From: Arion vulgaris
Taxonomy: Eukaryota; Mollusca; Gastropoda; Stylommatophora; Arionidae
Direction: 5' to 3'
Assembly (NCBI GenBank): GCA_020796225.1
Contig: CM036767.1
Span: 10,961,927 to 11,025,926 of the forward strand
Length of the DNA stretch: 64,000 nucleotides
Below are positions 39,967-54,900 of this stretch, one piece after another; the stretch's first letter is position 1, and each line of letters begins with the position of its first letter. Below the pieces are notes generated by a model. That model saw only the letters and a list, made by a program, of their open reading frames with translations, made no database searches and was not told where the DNA came from. The position numbers were made by a program, and so were the translations under genes.

Positions 39967-42900
39967 ATGATGGCTGAAGAGTCAGTTGAAAACAGTGGCT
40001 TCAAATTTTGGAAAACTACTCTCATGTCAAGTAAATTTGTTGTGGCACCAATGGTGGACCAAAGTGAATTGGCATGGCGCATGTTGAGTCGACAATATGG
40101 TGCTGAATTGTGTTATACACCAATGTTACATGCTTCAATATTCATCAAAGATGCAATCTATCGTAGAGAATCACTTCAGAGTTGTCCAGAAGATAGACCT
40201 CTCATTGTTCAGGTACAGTGCTGTTAACTATGTTAGTCTAACTAAATATAGCAACACACAATGTCAACTTTTAAATTAAAATTCTTTAACTTATCATGTT
40301 ACATGAAATTTAATTAAATTAATCCATGAAATGTCACATTGAGCGCATCCTGATTGACACATTTATTGGGTTTTTTATACCATGGCTTTCGGGAGTACAA
40401 GTGAATTGGTGTACAGATCACCCGACTGATACAGCAGTGGTTGAGGTAGGACAGGCAATAGATTGTGCAGATATCAATTCTTCTTCAAACACTCCATATC
40501 GACCACTCTGTGTGAGCCTAAGACGGATTGTACGCTGTGCCAGTTATGTGCCTACAAGTAGGCCAGCACATCCGATTTCTGTGATGCTTTTATTTACTAG
40601 GGTAGCTTCCCTAGGTCCTACATCATTCGCCTCTTACAGCCATGGGTTGCAGTGGTACTATTCTTTGCTTCCCTTGCAGGCCCCAGCACCACAAGGGTGA
40701 ACTTTTAAATTGAAATTCTTTAATTCTTCTTCTTTGCGTACATTCTTTACGACCAATTTTAATCATTCTTTGTGATATGTTTGATCATTGCCAAGAACGT
40801 GTATAGGTTGCACATTGGTTTGGTAGGCCCCTAAACGTATAGACTTCTACACGTTTAGGACATGTACATCCGATTTCAGCCAAACCATCCCTCATAGGAA
40901 AAGCTATTCTTATGACATGCGTAATAGTGTTCAGATAAACACGTAATGGAAGATTTCATCAATTAATCCATAAATGTCACATTGAGCGAGTCTGATTGAC
41001 TATTATGATTTGAAAATCATTTATATATAATGCATTTCGATCCAAAGTAAGGAGATGGTGAGAAATGGATACGTCCCAGTGATACAAACACTTGATCGTG
41101 ATTTTGATTAATCAACACAGAAACAGAGGATTTGTTCTCCTTCTTCTTTTGTTGTCACACGCTACGCCGTTTTGCCCAGTGAATTGGTGCAGTCTCTGTC
41201 TGTTAGCAGTGTTGAGTGGCTTCAGTGATAGTGTATCATATGTCTTCACAGATTCTGAGCCATCTAACCATACTTTGAGTTTCTATTGCTTCTTCCGAAA
41301 AGGATGGTGGTTGAAAATAGAAATGCGATACACTGTGAGTGATATTTGATTAATGCATTAATTAGTTGCTATATGCTGGTAAAGATATGGAAAAGAGATT
41401 GGAGCACCTATGGACCAGTCCATAGTGCTGCGATGATGATATTCATTAATTCGTGAAATGAATTTCCTTTTGATAACTTGCCCTACATTGTTTTGCTAGT
41501 TTTTTTTACATTGTTCTGTTTTACTACAGCATTTACTACATTAACAGAAATCTTACTAGATGCATGTTACTGTTAGAAAAGGGCATAGAGCCTCAACCAA
41601 CCTGTGCTACAGCTTCCTGCTGTATTACATCTATTGCTGCTCGTTTCATCTCTTCCATGTGTCATTAATCTCTTGTCTCCAAATGTCTTCTTTATGTATT
41701 TCTAGGATAACCTCTTTCACTTTCCCTGTGGGTACCAGGAAAGGCCCCTTTTTTGTTATATTCCCTCAAGTTTTCTCAAGGTGTTTCCTATACATCTTTT
41801 TTTCACCTCTTGGTTCATTGTGATCTGTCTTGTTCTCTCCATAAGCTTCTCATTTCTGATTCTAGCATACGTCCATTCTGCCTGCGCAATTTTCTCAGCA
41901 TTGTGTCATACTTCTTCTATAGGAACTTCCTTCCCTCTTGGTTGACACAGTTATTATCACAAAATGTACAGGTGTGCTTTTCTTTGAAACAGAAAGTCTT
42001 GAGTGGATTTTCTTATTCGAACCCTCCATATCGATCACTTGTTAATCACTCTTTGTGAGCTGAACCTAAGAGTGATTGTATGTTGTGCCAGTTATGCACC
42101 CATTCCATATGCAGACTTCTGACTCAATCCTTTGAAGCATATTCATCAAGTATGATGTAATTGCCTGTTTTTCAATCTTAAGAATGGGCACAGGAGGCAA
42201 CTTCTTCTAATGCTCCACATGACATCGACCACTTGTTAAACACTCTTTATTGTGTATATGTGATCTGAGCCCAAGAGCGATTGTACATTGTGCCAGTTAT
42301 GCGCCTATAAGTAGGTCAGCATATCCTATTTCTGTGACGCTTTTTATTTACTAGGGTGACTTTCCTAGGCCCCTACCTCAGTCGCCTCTTACAACATGCC
42401 TTGTAGGTCACGGTGTTACTATTCTTTGCTTCCCTTGCGGACCCCGGCACCACACGGCGATTGAGTGGATGTGATTGACAGCCTATTCTTTACAGAGGTT
42501 TAAGCCAAATAAATAAAATTAAAACTTTGTGAAATTTTCCCTTTTTGTAGCTATTTATTTATATTTTATTATGAGTAATCATATTGTTCTTTGTATCTAT
42601 CAGTTCTGTGCTAATGATCCAGAAACATTTTTGAAGGCAGCCAAACTAGCTGAACCATACTGCGACGCTATTGACCTTAATCTCGGATGTCCTCAAGTCA
42701 TTGCCAAGAGAGGTCATTATGGAGCTTTTCTCCAAGATGAATGGGAGTTGCTTGCTAAAATGGGTAAGTGGTGTTTATTGTGTTTGTGTGTGTTTTAAAC
42801 CCTCCCCCCTCCTCTTTGATCAAGTGGCTCCACTTCAAGGTAAGTACTGAAAATGTACTCACCATCTTCTGGGGTGATCTTTAGATAAGTCATATATGTC

Positions 42901-45900
42901 TTTTAAAAGTTTTGTTATTACTTCTTTTTCTAGATTTGCCAGAGCTTGTTTGTGATTGATCTTTGTCAAAAACAACTATATGCTCGTATATTCCACATGT
43001 ACTATCATTTATTGTCTCGCAGTGGTTGCCCAATGGTGAGAATAGAACCACTGTTCTACATTTAGCACAAAGAGTCTGATGGATGGATGCATGTCCCCTA
43101 GTAACAAACAATGTAAACAGTGCACCAGCGTAGTAACATGTGCAACCAAATGAGGATGGATAAGGATTCTCGATTTGCCAATCTGCTGTTTACGATAAGA
43201 ATGTCAGAACTACCATCACGGTGCCAAAACTACTGGAAGGGTCAGCAGGCAAATCAATCATCCTGCAGACTCCATATGAACGAAAATAGGTGGCCACTTC
43301 CTAGCGCCAGACAACTTTTCGTGGTTATAATCAGGCAGATGCTCTTTATTAAAGATAACCACAGTAGACGAGAGATTTTGTCTCATTTCAAGTTTTCAGG
43401 TTTCTTGTCTTCCTACTACCCAATTATGATTTCTACTAGGCTGTGTTTATTTTAATACTTTGTGTTTCCTATTTCATATATATATAGATGCCAGTTTAAG
43501 ACATGTCTTTATCATTCTCCAACATTCAGCCCTGATTTCCATGTATTGATGGTCCATATTATATTCTTAGTTTGGTGTTTATGTTGTGGGTGAAAGTGTT
43601 TACAGATGGCTGTTTAGGCTGGCAAAGTCTATTCCAGCTTTGTTTACCAACATCTTCACTTCTGGTGTCCCTTCCTGGCATATAATAGTTACACATTATT
43701 ATTTATATTGAATAGATCATTAAAATGTTACTATGATTTGTTTCTGCTTGTACTATTGATATCATGATATATTTTCAGTGCAAACTTGCCATGAGAATTT
43801 GAAAGTGCCCATAACTTGTAAAGTCAGAAGATTTTCTACTATTGAAAAGACAGTTCAGTATGCTAAAATGTTAGAACAGGCTGGTTGTCAGGTAATTCAC
43901 ATTTACAGTTGTGTTGTTTTTTACAAGTACATATTTGTGTTTCTGTTTGATCTACGAAAGATCTTGCTCATTTTCTTTCCAAATGCTATCTCTAATCAAG
44001 AACTACTTGCACAGTGTCAACAAGAGAATATGAGCACCATCATCCAAAATAGACTCTGAACTTGGATTGGACACGTAATACGTATAGAGGCTAACCCTGT
44101 CATGAAAACTCACAAGGTGAGACAACAGAGTTAAGCGAATATGGGGAAGACCCAAAACGACCTGGAGGAGAACAGCAGAACAAGGACAGAAAGAAATGAA
44201 TCACAGTTGAAACAGAGGACAGTTAAGAGTAGATAAGAAAGGGGTACATTTTTTGCTGCCTTAAGTGTCAGAGATGTCACAAGCTAAAGAGATAGAATTT
44301 GATATTTCACAATAATTTGTATATGAATACATTGTTTTGGTGTGTTATTCGTGTTGACTAAACTGCGCCTTTGCACTCGGCAGAACTCCATGTGTACTCT
44401 TTCTTCCCTAGATTGCAAGAGTATTGCAACTGCCATGGTTCCTGTTGGCTCCATTGATTAAACACACCTCTCACTCTGCCTCTTCTGGCATAAGCTCGAC
44501 TGGATCATGTAACTTCAAACTGCTTTAATCGCTTATCGATTCAACATCGATTTAGTGTCTCAGGCTCACGCAGAGTCGCAGGCCAAGAATATCCTTATCC
44601 ATCTTCAAGTGTGTAAGCTTGGCACAAAATGTAGTGTATTTTCAGTTCTTTATCAGTTAGTTTCATGTCATGTTGTTCATATTACTTTTTACTGATCCTC
44701 TTCATGCCTGGTGGCACATGAGGTTTCTGTAAGGGCTTTCCATGCTCTCTTTTCTTTTGCAACCTTTGGTACAGTATTCCACATTAGATACTGCAAACCG
44801 TTCCTTCATCATTCGTCTCCATTTTGTTCTTCATCTCCATTTTGTTCTTGGTCTTTCTTTATTTTCTGGCATATGAGGGCTCGTATAACTGGATTCATTT
44901 GCATAACGTAGTCAAGTAATTTTTGACTCTTTTCTTCCTCTTCTGCGATCAACTTTTGCTATGCGACTACTCCGGTATGTGTCATAAACAGGGCTGTACG
45001 CTGAGGTCTTCATCGGTCTCCCATAGTTTGTCTTGTAGGGTTGTTTCTGTTGGCCAGATCCTCTTTTATTAAATAATGGTATTCATTGTTTTCTGCTTAA
45101 CCCTTTACCTGCTAAGGACGTATATATATATGTTTTTCCCATTCCCTTCTAAAGACGAATTAACACATCTGTTATTGTCTCTCCTCTGTGGGCTAAAGAC
45201 GTGTTAACACGTTATACATTGCTACTGTCACTGCTATGGGCGAACATTCACGTTTGTGACCTAGAAACAAAGAGTAGCTATTTTTAGCTCAGCCTTCAGA
45301 AGGTATTTAGCAGCGAAAGGGTTAATTGGGGTATTCAGGGGTATACAGGTCAGGACATTTTTTTGGGTGTTTTCATATTAATGGAGAATTTGTATCACAA
45401 TTTAGAGAGATTATGACTTAAAAGAGTCAAAAAGAATAGTTTACAAAAAAATGTCAACACGTTGCCATGGAAAGAATAGGAGATTTCTAGAACTTCTACT
45501 GTTATGCACTTTTGTAATGTTAGCAAGTTATTGGTAGCTCATCATTAGTTTTCATTTTTGTTCTCTATAACAACGCTGTCAATATCTGTTATCTAATTTT
45601 TCTATCAGATACTAACAGTCCATGGTCGAACACGAGAGCAGAAAGGACCATTGACAGGGGTTGCAGACTGGTCCTACATTAAGGCAGTAAGGTCCTGAAC
45701 TTATTTTGCAAATTATAGACAGTTATATATATAGTCTAGGGTTTATGTTGGACATGCTCTGAGAGGAAATGATCAAAGAATCACAAAGCAGGCGTTGAAG
45801 TGGGAGACAAAGTGTTCAAGAAATAAAGGATGCTCTAGGGAAACCCTGAATGAACTTTACTGAGAGTGACGAGAAATTTAAGGGTGTTTCTTTAGAAGAG

Positions 45901-48900
45901 ATTGAACAAGTTGCTCAGGATAGCGCAGAATGAAGAAATTGCTTGCATACCCTCTGTAATATATATTGGTACAATATGAAGGGACGTATTTACACTATTT
46001 ATATGAAGTATATATATATATACTCTAGTACATTTATATAATGGTACAGTATAAAGGGGACGTATTTACACTATTTATATGAAGTATATATATATATATA
46101 TACTCTAGTACATTTATATAATGGTACAGTATAAAGGGACGTATTTACCTATTTATATGAAGTCTATATATTATATATAATGGTACATTTATTAATGGTA
46201 TTCAGTATAAGGGACGATTTTTAACTATTTATATGAAGTATATTTATATAACTAGGTACATTTATATAATGTACAATACGAGGACACTAGTTTATGAAGC
46301 TTGCCAAAAGCTCATTCTAGAAATCTGTTCTTATCCTGGCCTGTAATGTGCAAATAGGATTAGAAAAAAGAAGATTGTTTCAAATCCTAGAGGGCAGCTA
46401 AACTCAATGAGATGAAGGATACTTGACGATCTAGAGTAGTCTCTACTTAGCAGGGACATTAGACTTACTTTCTTATGAAAAAGGAAGACTGCAGTAAAAC
46501 TTGGGAAATACGAAACACGACAAAGTACTATAGTTTTACAAAATCAGAAACTGTGACGATAAAAGCAACGTTTAGACCAAAGGCCTTTATCAGCAAACGA
46601 TACAACAGGAGTGACGAATTTCAAAGAACACTTACAAATGGACGGTTACAGAAAGATTCTTTTATCAGAACATTATTTGCTTCATATATATGTTATATTT
46701 TCACTTGATTGTTTATTGTTTCTCTTCTTTTCCACTTCTAGTTTTGTGTTGCACTCATTTCAGTTATTCGTTTTATTCCCAGATTTTCATTAGATACTTT
46801 TGAATGTTTCTGTAACCGTCCATTTGTAAGTGTTCTTTGAAACTCGTCTTTCCTGTTGTATCGTTTGCTTGATAAAGGCCTTTTGGTCAAAACGTTGCTG
46901 TTTATCGTCACTGTATTTTGTAAAACTATAGTACTTTGTTTGTACGTGTTTCGCTATGTCACTTGCTTACAGTCTCAAAGATATACTGAAGATGGAAAGG
47001 TTGATTTCCTCCCAGCTGGCAGGCATAGGTCTCCAACAGACATTTGATCATTGTTTTGTTGGGAATGCAATCCTGTTTCCATACCACATCTATGTGAAAC
47101 AAGATCTGATTGCTCGCTTAATGTTCCTGTCATTGGACATACTATTATCGATATAAGGTAAGACTGCAGTAAAACTATGTAACAATGTTGAAACACGTAA
47201 AAACAAAGTACTGTAGTTTTACAATAGCAATACAATCAACGTTTACCAAAGGCTTTATCAAGCAAAGATACAACAGAAGTGAAGAAATTCACTTCTTACA
47301 CAGAACATATAGAATCAGACAAATAAGTGCCTAACGCCCTCATTGGACATATGGAATATTTTATAGGAATCTTCATTTCGCATATAGTCAGGAGGATTGT
47401 CACAGTTTGATATATGGCTTTCTGTTCATCTAGTCTGAAAGTAGTTTATATTACAGTAGCTGCTTAGTTTCTGAATGTCATCCCACTATCCATCCCCTGT
47501 GTCTGTACCTTGTTGCAATTGGTCACCCCTTCTGCCAAGGCTGGAACTTCATTAGTCAACTTTTGAAATGGAAACATTATCTGTTATAAAAAAGGGGGGT
47601 TAAGTAAAATTTGTGTTATTGCAAGTCAGTATAATTTACCCCCATCATATACTGTTACTTTTCAGAGAGGCTGTGCAAATCCCAGTGTTTGCTAATGGAA
47701 ACATACAATACCTGCCTGATGTGTACAGGTGTTTACAAGAAACAGGTGTGCAAGGTGTCATGAGCGCAGGTAACTCTTTACTGTGATTACTGCTGAATAT
47801 TCTGTGTCCTCTGTATATGAGATCCATGATTCTGTCTTCCATGTAATACAAATAAAATGTAGGGTCTCTGTGGTCAAGCCTTTGACGTGCGCTCCGAAGG
47901 TTGTAGGTTCGAATCTGGACAAGTGCCGCTATGTTCGTGGGTGCATTTTTTCCAGAGACCCCTTGGATTGTTGCTGGATCTCTACTTAGTTTGTGCTTCA
48001 TTCAATACTCTTGACAGGTGATGTGCCATATGTGGTAAAACCAGGTGTAAGGAAATCAATCCTGTGGCTTTAGAGAAATAAAATCTTGAATACTCCTAAA
48101 GGACTTAATTCTTTTTAAAAAAACTTTCTCATATTGAAAGGCCATGTGTCTGCTTTAGGCGACTTTGATTCCCTATCACATAAACACGTTATTGTGTAAG
48201 TATGCTTTCATCAAGATGAATATGAACCAACAACAGTATGGAGCCCTGAACTTCTATAGAAGATAGAATTATCCCCAATGCTGTTTAATGTATATATATT
48301 TTTTTTTCGATCTAGAAGCACTTGAGCTTTTCGGCTCGGTGCCATGGACATCGTAACCTTTCGGTTCGGTGCCACAAACACCGTAAATCTGGGGAATCTG
48401 TGGCTTTTCTGCCATCCGCTGAATTGAACCCGCAGACACAGAGGGATAGTCACCCGTAGTCCAACACGCTACGAACACGCTTGGCAGACGGGCATTTTAG
48501 TGTATATAGAATGAGAATTACCGCCAGGGTGGTTACCAGAGCTGCATGAATCAGATATCCACATGAATAGAATTTATGGGGAGATCTGGTACAGCGGTTA
48601 TCGAGAGAGAGAATGAGAATTACAGGTGGGCGGATTATGTGAAGTATCATGACAGATCAGGAGCAGTGTGCTACAGTATGAGCTAGATTGTGTTGATTCA
48701 GGAGCACTGGTGTAACCAACAAACTCAGCCGTGACATGGTTCTCTCTGAACAGCAATGTGCGACTGCTGTGGAAGAAACCTACACATTGAAATATTTGGG
48801 AGGGCTTCTCAATAGAAGACTGAGATTCAAGGATTACATCAATCACACCATTATGAAAACCAAGAAAGGACTGACAGTGATGAGAGAGATTTAACTAACA

Positions 48901-51900
48901 TTTAGCAATCTAAAAAGAATAATTGAACATAATGCTATCTGTACCAAACCTGGACGCTGACATCAAACGATAGAAGAAAACTGGTTACAACAGAGATGAA
49001 GTGTCTCCGCAGAATGCTGGGATTATCAAGAAGAGAAGCCCATGTGGTTACCAGGGGCCCAAATTTGGGGTGTAAAGAATAAAACCACTTACCTGCCACG
49101 CATGTCGTAAGAGGCTACTAAGGAGGTTTGGCTGAAATCAGATGCACGTGTCCTAAACGGGTAGAAGTATATGCGTTTAGGGGCCTACCAAACCAATGTG
49201 CAATGTATACACGTTCTTGGCAAAGTCCAAACATATCACAAAGAGTGATTAAAATTGGTCGTAAAGAATGAGCACAAAGAAGAAGAAGATTCAGCCACCA
49301 CCTGTTTTTTAATTCAGTGACCAATCAGTTAAATATTGAAACAGTTTCTAATATTTACTAACATGATATCCTCATTGATGATCTATTTGTTAATAATTTC
49401 AGAGGGAAATTTGCACAATCCTGCACTTTTCTCTGGAAAGAATCCATATGTTTGGGATATGTCTTTGGAATATCTGGATTTGACAGAGAAGTATCCGTGC
49501 CCTGTATCATATATTAGAGGACATGTTTTCAAAATCTGCCATCACGCGTAAGTTGAGATACATTGTAAAATGTATTCTTTACAAATCTTAATAGTTAGTT
49601 GGAATTTTATATATTTTTTCCCTCAATTATTTAGCAGCTTTGAGCTATAGCCCAGAAGAGAATTAGTTTTTAAGAACCCTAGGGGAATCATAGGAGCCAA
49701 TGAATATGATTGATACAACATTTTAATTGAAAATTCTTAATTTAGTTTTAAAACTATATAACTTGCAGTTTCATATTTTATTTAGTCTTAAAAGCTGATG
49801 TTGCTTTGGTACATAATGTGGTATATACATTTTAATTTGTCAGAATGAAATCCTTTCCTTGTTCTTGTGATCTTTTTTGTTTGGTCTTTCTTTGTTGCCT
49901 GTATGTTGTAATAAATGTAAATATTATATGGTAATCTTTTGCCTCTGCCTCTTTACCTACTACTGAAAGAAAAGGATGATTAAATCAATCAGAAAGCCAC
50001 CAATACAAGACAACTACTATAATATGAGCAGATTAGAACAAGTTGTCATTCTGCGCCTTAGAACAGGACACAATCGACTCCACAGACACATGTATATAAA
50101 ATTCAAGATTGACAATTCAACCATGTGCACATGCGGACAGGCACAACAGACTGCAGAGCACATACTTCAAGACTGACTAAATATGATATTTAGGCAAACT
50201 CACTGGCCTAAAGAAACAACACTGGTCATAAAACTACACTGCCTCTGTGTGAGCTACAAAAGACAGTGAAGTTTTTACAAGAGACAACATTGAATATATA
50301 GACAATATTTCAAAGGAAGGAAGGTCTCTGCCTTATATTCCCTTGTGCATGAAAAGGATTGATGATGATGGTTTTTCATTTCTTATCGTATTAATGATAA
50401 TTTTGCTGCATACTTGAGGCAGACCAGTAATAAGTGGCTACACATATACCTTAATCCATTTGGTCTGCCCGGAGAGAAGTAAATACTTATAATTAAACCA
50501 AATTAATTATATTATCTTTCTGTTTAGTTTAACAGCATATCGAGATGTCAGAGAGTTAGTGGCTGATGCCAAGTCTGTGCAAGATTTCAGAGAAGCTGTT
50601 GAGAAACTAAAAAATGTTTGCCAGGTATGATTCAAAATTGTATTAAGATAAAACTCATTTTTGTGTGTAATATAGATCATAGGACAACCATGTACATAAG
50701 AAATAATATGCTAAGCAGTAGGGAATGCTAACCCGAAACAAATGCTTGCAGAAAACGGATGTACCAGGCCGTAAGGCGCATAACATGGTGCAACGACCCT
50801 CACAATGAGAAATGGGATAGCGGATTCTACGGTCACCAATCTGCCTAGGAGATTTAGCCACGCAGTAAAAATGTCAGACCTACCATCACGAGGGTGGCCA
50901 AAACTTGCTGCGGGAAGAGGTCTGCACAAAGGGGAAGCAGAAATCATAGGAATTATATCCTACAGAACTGCCCCAAGTATGTAGACTTGAAGAAAGAGGT
51001 GGCCCACTTGCACTAGCGTCCAAGACAAACTGTATGGCCTGGCTGATAATCTGAGGCAGACGGCTGCCTTTATTAGAGAATCCGAAATCCCAATCTAGTG
51101 AGAAAGCGAAAGAAGAATATGCTAAGGAGAGGCAGACTAAAGTAAAGCATAAGTGACATCTCCAAGTTTGTTAAAATAATCCGCTTGTGTGTTGCCGGGC
51201 TCGCAAGGGAGCAAAGAATAGCAACACTGCGACCTACAAGGCATGTCGTAAGAGGCGACTGAGGTAGGGGCCTAGGAAGCTACTCTAGTAAATAAAAAAA
51301 CGTTGCAGAAATCGGATGTGCTGGCCTACTTGTAGGCGCATAACTGGCACATCGTACAATCACTCTTCTACTAGGATCACAGACAAATCACAAAGAGTGG
51401 TTAATAAGTGGACAATGTGGAGCGCTAGAAGAAGAAGAAGGATGCTGTTTGTTGTAGATTGTAGATATAATTGTTTTTTAATACAAAACCAGTACAGTTA
51501 ATCAATTTTGTATGCTTTTTTTTAAGTTACCCAAGTATTTTCTAATGAATTGTTTATGAAAGTTATTGCACATCTGTCTATTCAGTGTGTTAGTAGTATT
51601 TATTTAAGTGACTTAAAGTCTTTCTTCTTCGAATGCTCCACATCGACCACTTGTTAACCCTTTGTGTGTTTGTATGTAATCTGAGCCTAAGAACGATTAT
51701 ACGCTGTGCTAGCTATGCGCCTACAAGTAGACCAGCACATCCAATCTCTGCTGTGCTTTTTATTTACTAGGGTAGCTTCCCTAGGTCCTTACCTAGGCCT
51801 TAGTAAGAATTAACTCCTTGTTTAGAATTCAGATTTTATATTCTTATATTTGTATTATATTAACAGAAAGATATTGAGCTTTACAAAGTGGAACCAGCCC

Positions 51901-54900
51901 TCTTTACAGCGAAGCTGAAAATTCCATTGCCGTATTGGTTATGCCAGCCGTACGTCCGACCAAAGTAAGTCTAGTTTCTGTAAGGAAAAATTAATATATA
52001 CATGAAATATGGGCTATTTTGGCTGTTTTACCGCCTAACCAAGTGCTATATAAATTCCTATTTTTTTACAGCATAAATATATACACTGAACAACCTTTCT
52101 ATATCCTCTTTGTGTTCCGTTTCACACATAAGGCTTCCACAAGAGATTGTCGTTCTTGCGATCACCTAAAAGACTGATGTACCAGTTTCTCCATGAATTC
52201 ATTCATGTGGAAATCTGATTCATGCAACCTTAGCATGGGTGGTTTGCACATCTTCAGCGCCATTTGGAGCTCTGGTGCTTATCCTTCGACGATGTGTCCG
52301 GATTCAGCCAGCGTTTACTGGGTTCACTCTCCGTTTGCCTTTGGCCGTCCTGCAAGTCGGCAGGTTGACTTCTACACATTTAGGGCGCCTGCATCCCATT
52401 TCAGCCAAACATCCTTTGTCGCCTCTTGCGACATGTGTGGTAGGTAACAGTGGTTCTATTCTTTACACCCCAAATTTGGTCCTCAGTAACCACTCGGGCG
52501 GGATTGCCATTCTGTCGCTTTCTATCAGTTGTTTCCAATTTCAGGCCACAATCTTTCAACTCTCTTTCCGCAGTTCTTCTCCATGTTTATTTTGAATGTC
52601 CAGGCCTTCTTTTTCCATCCACTGTTCTAGTCAATGACCTTACTGGAATACGACATGTGACCAATCCACCTCTATTTCGTCATGAAGGAAAACATCATGC
52701 TGAAAATGAGTGGATAATATATGATAATTTATACTTTCTTTGGAGTTTGAAACAACTAAGCTACTTCTGATATCATTTTGATGATTATAGAGATCATAGT
52801 AAGAAGAAAAAAAGTGTCATATTCATCTTGTTGTTGTTTTTCAGTCCTAGTGATAACGATAATGCAGAACGTAAAGAGTTACGACAACATGTCAATCAAA
52901 AACGAGCAGAAAAAATGCAGACAGTAAGTCGTGGAGATGTTGGACTATCAAACAACAAACTCAAGAAACGTTTGAAAAACCCCTACAAAAACTTTAACCC
53001 ACGACAGAAACACAGATTTGAAACTTGCACACTTTGTCCAAACCCTAAGGTAAACTTTTAACAAAAATAATTGACCATTAGTAGCAAATACATATAACGC
53101 TTGTTGCCGGGGCTTGCAAGGGGAGCAAAGAATAATAACACTGCGACTTTCAAGGCATGTCATAAGGGGCGACTGATGTATGGGTCTAGGGAAGCTACCC
53201 TGGTAAATAAAAAGTGCAGCAGAAGTCGGATGTGCTGGCCTACTTGTAGGCGCATAATTGGTACAGCCGCTCTTGAGCTTGGATCACATACACATCACAC
53301 AGAGTGGTTAACAGGTCATCTATATGGAGCGTTTGAAGAAGATCTCTCATCAAATTTCCAATTTTGGAACTGGTTGCTGTTGAACTATTATAACCCATGA
53401 TGCACTTCAAGACTGAAACGTAGATGGTTCGATCTACATCATTCTTTAGTTACAGACATTATTCATGATTGCGCTGCAGAAAATTGGGCAGTGAACAAAC
53501 AGAAATATTAAAATCTTTGAGTTTCAGTTTAGAATATCTTCATTGTACTTCGGACATGTTCATATGTGCTCTGATCTCCTTCGCAATATCTCCAACAGCA
53601 CCAATCGACTAACTGTACCAGTTCGATGTTGATTGATGAGCCCACTCATACGCCTGTTGTGCTTTTCTTCCCCACTGTAATCTTCAATCCAAGCTCTTGC
53701 AATCTAGCAGTTGACGTGGATCGGTTTAAATTAAAATCCTCTTTGCGGCCACACTCTATGAGGGTGTTCAGATTGTCAGGTCTATCCATTGGCTGACCCT
53801 CTGATATGTTGGCAGATGTTGCTTCACAGAAGAAAATTGTATATATCATGACCACAAAATAGAAATAAAGAAATAGAAATAAAGTGGGTGTCTATGTGAG
53901 CTCGATCATAATCCAAGAGTACCTAGTTCAAACTCTGGGGTGGACAGTTTGGAAGCAAATATGTTCCCATTAATTTTTACATATGGTAAATATAGACCTC
54001 ACCGTTCAGAAAGCAATGGCAAACTTTAACATATAAGTGATGCCTAGGAAATCAACAACTGTGGTTGATAACATCCTGTAAAGGATAAGGCAACAGTTTT
54101 CATTTCAAGTAAGAAAGAGATTGTTTCAAGTGGAAAGAAACACCAAAAGGTGGACACATAAATATGCAAAGAATGCATCTCACCATGACAAGAGACAAAA
54201 TATATTGTACTTTCGTTATAGTTATCTTCAATGTGGAGATGCCACTTCATTTAAAGTAATTAAAAACTATTTTGTGAGAAGTGAATATGTAAATATAACT
54301 TTTCTTTAGGGCTTGAAATGTGAATACAACCTCTGTAAAGGATGCTGTCGAACTAAAACCACTATAGATTGGCTCAGTTGTGCAGGTAGGCTGATTTTAT
54401 TTATACATAAGGTATTCAATTGTATTTTATTTGTTCAGAATATATCTTCTGATGACCAATGTTGAAACTGCTCAACTTTCGAATTAAATATGGAAATAAT
54501 TGACAAATATCAGATACATGACATCAAATACTTTACATACCTCAGGAGTATTTTTTTCGGCATGTGAAAGAATAACTAATGAAATCCAACATACATGCAA
54601 TAAAGCAAATCTTCAGTGATCAACTTCTGGTATGCGTCATAAACAGGGCGGTGTGTTGAGGTCTTACTGAGGATGTATTGTTGAGGATGTACTCTGGGGA
54701 CTGCTTTGGTGCTCCACAGGTGCAGGCAGCTAAGACCCATTCTATGGAGGTTTTCTCTGAAACCTTCTCTGGTTTATCTTGGATTCAGGAATTATGATGT
54801 GCCTACCTGGGTTCAGCCTGTAAAAATGACACCATACCGGAGTAGTGTTTGTTGTTTAGCTTTGATTGTATTGTTTGTTTGTTTAGTAGAGGATTAAGCC

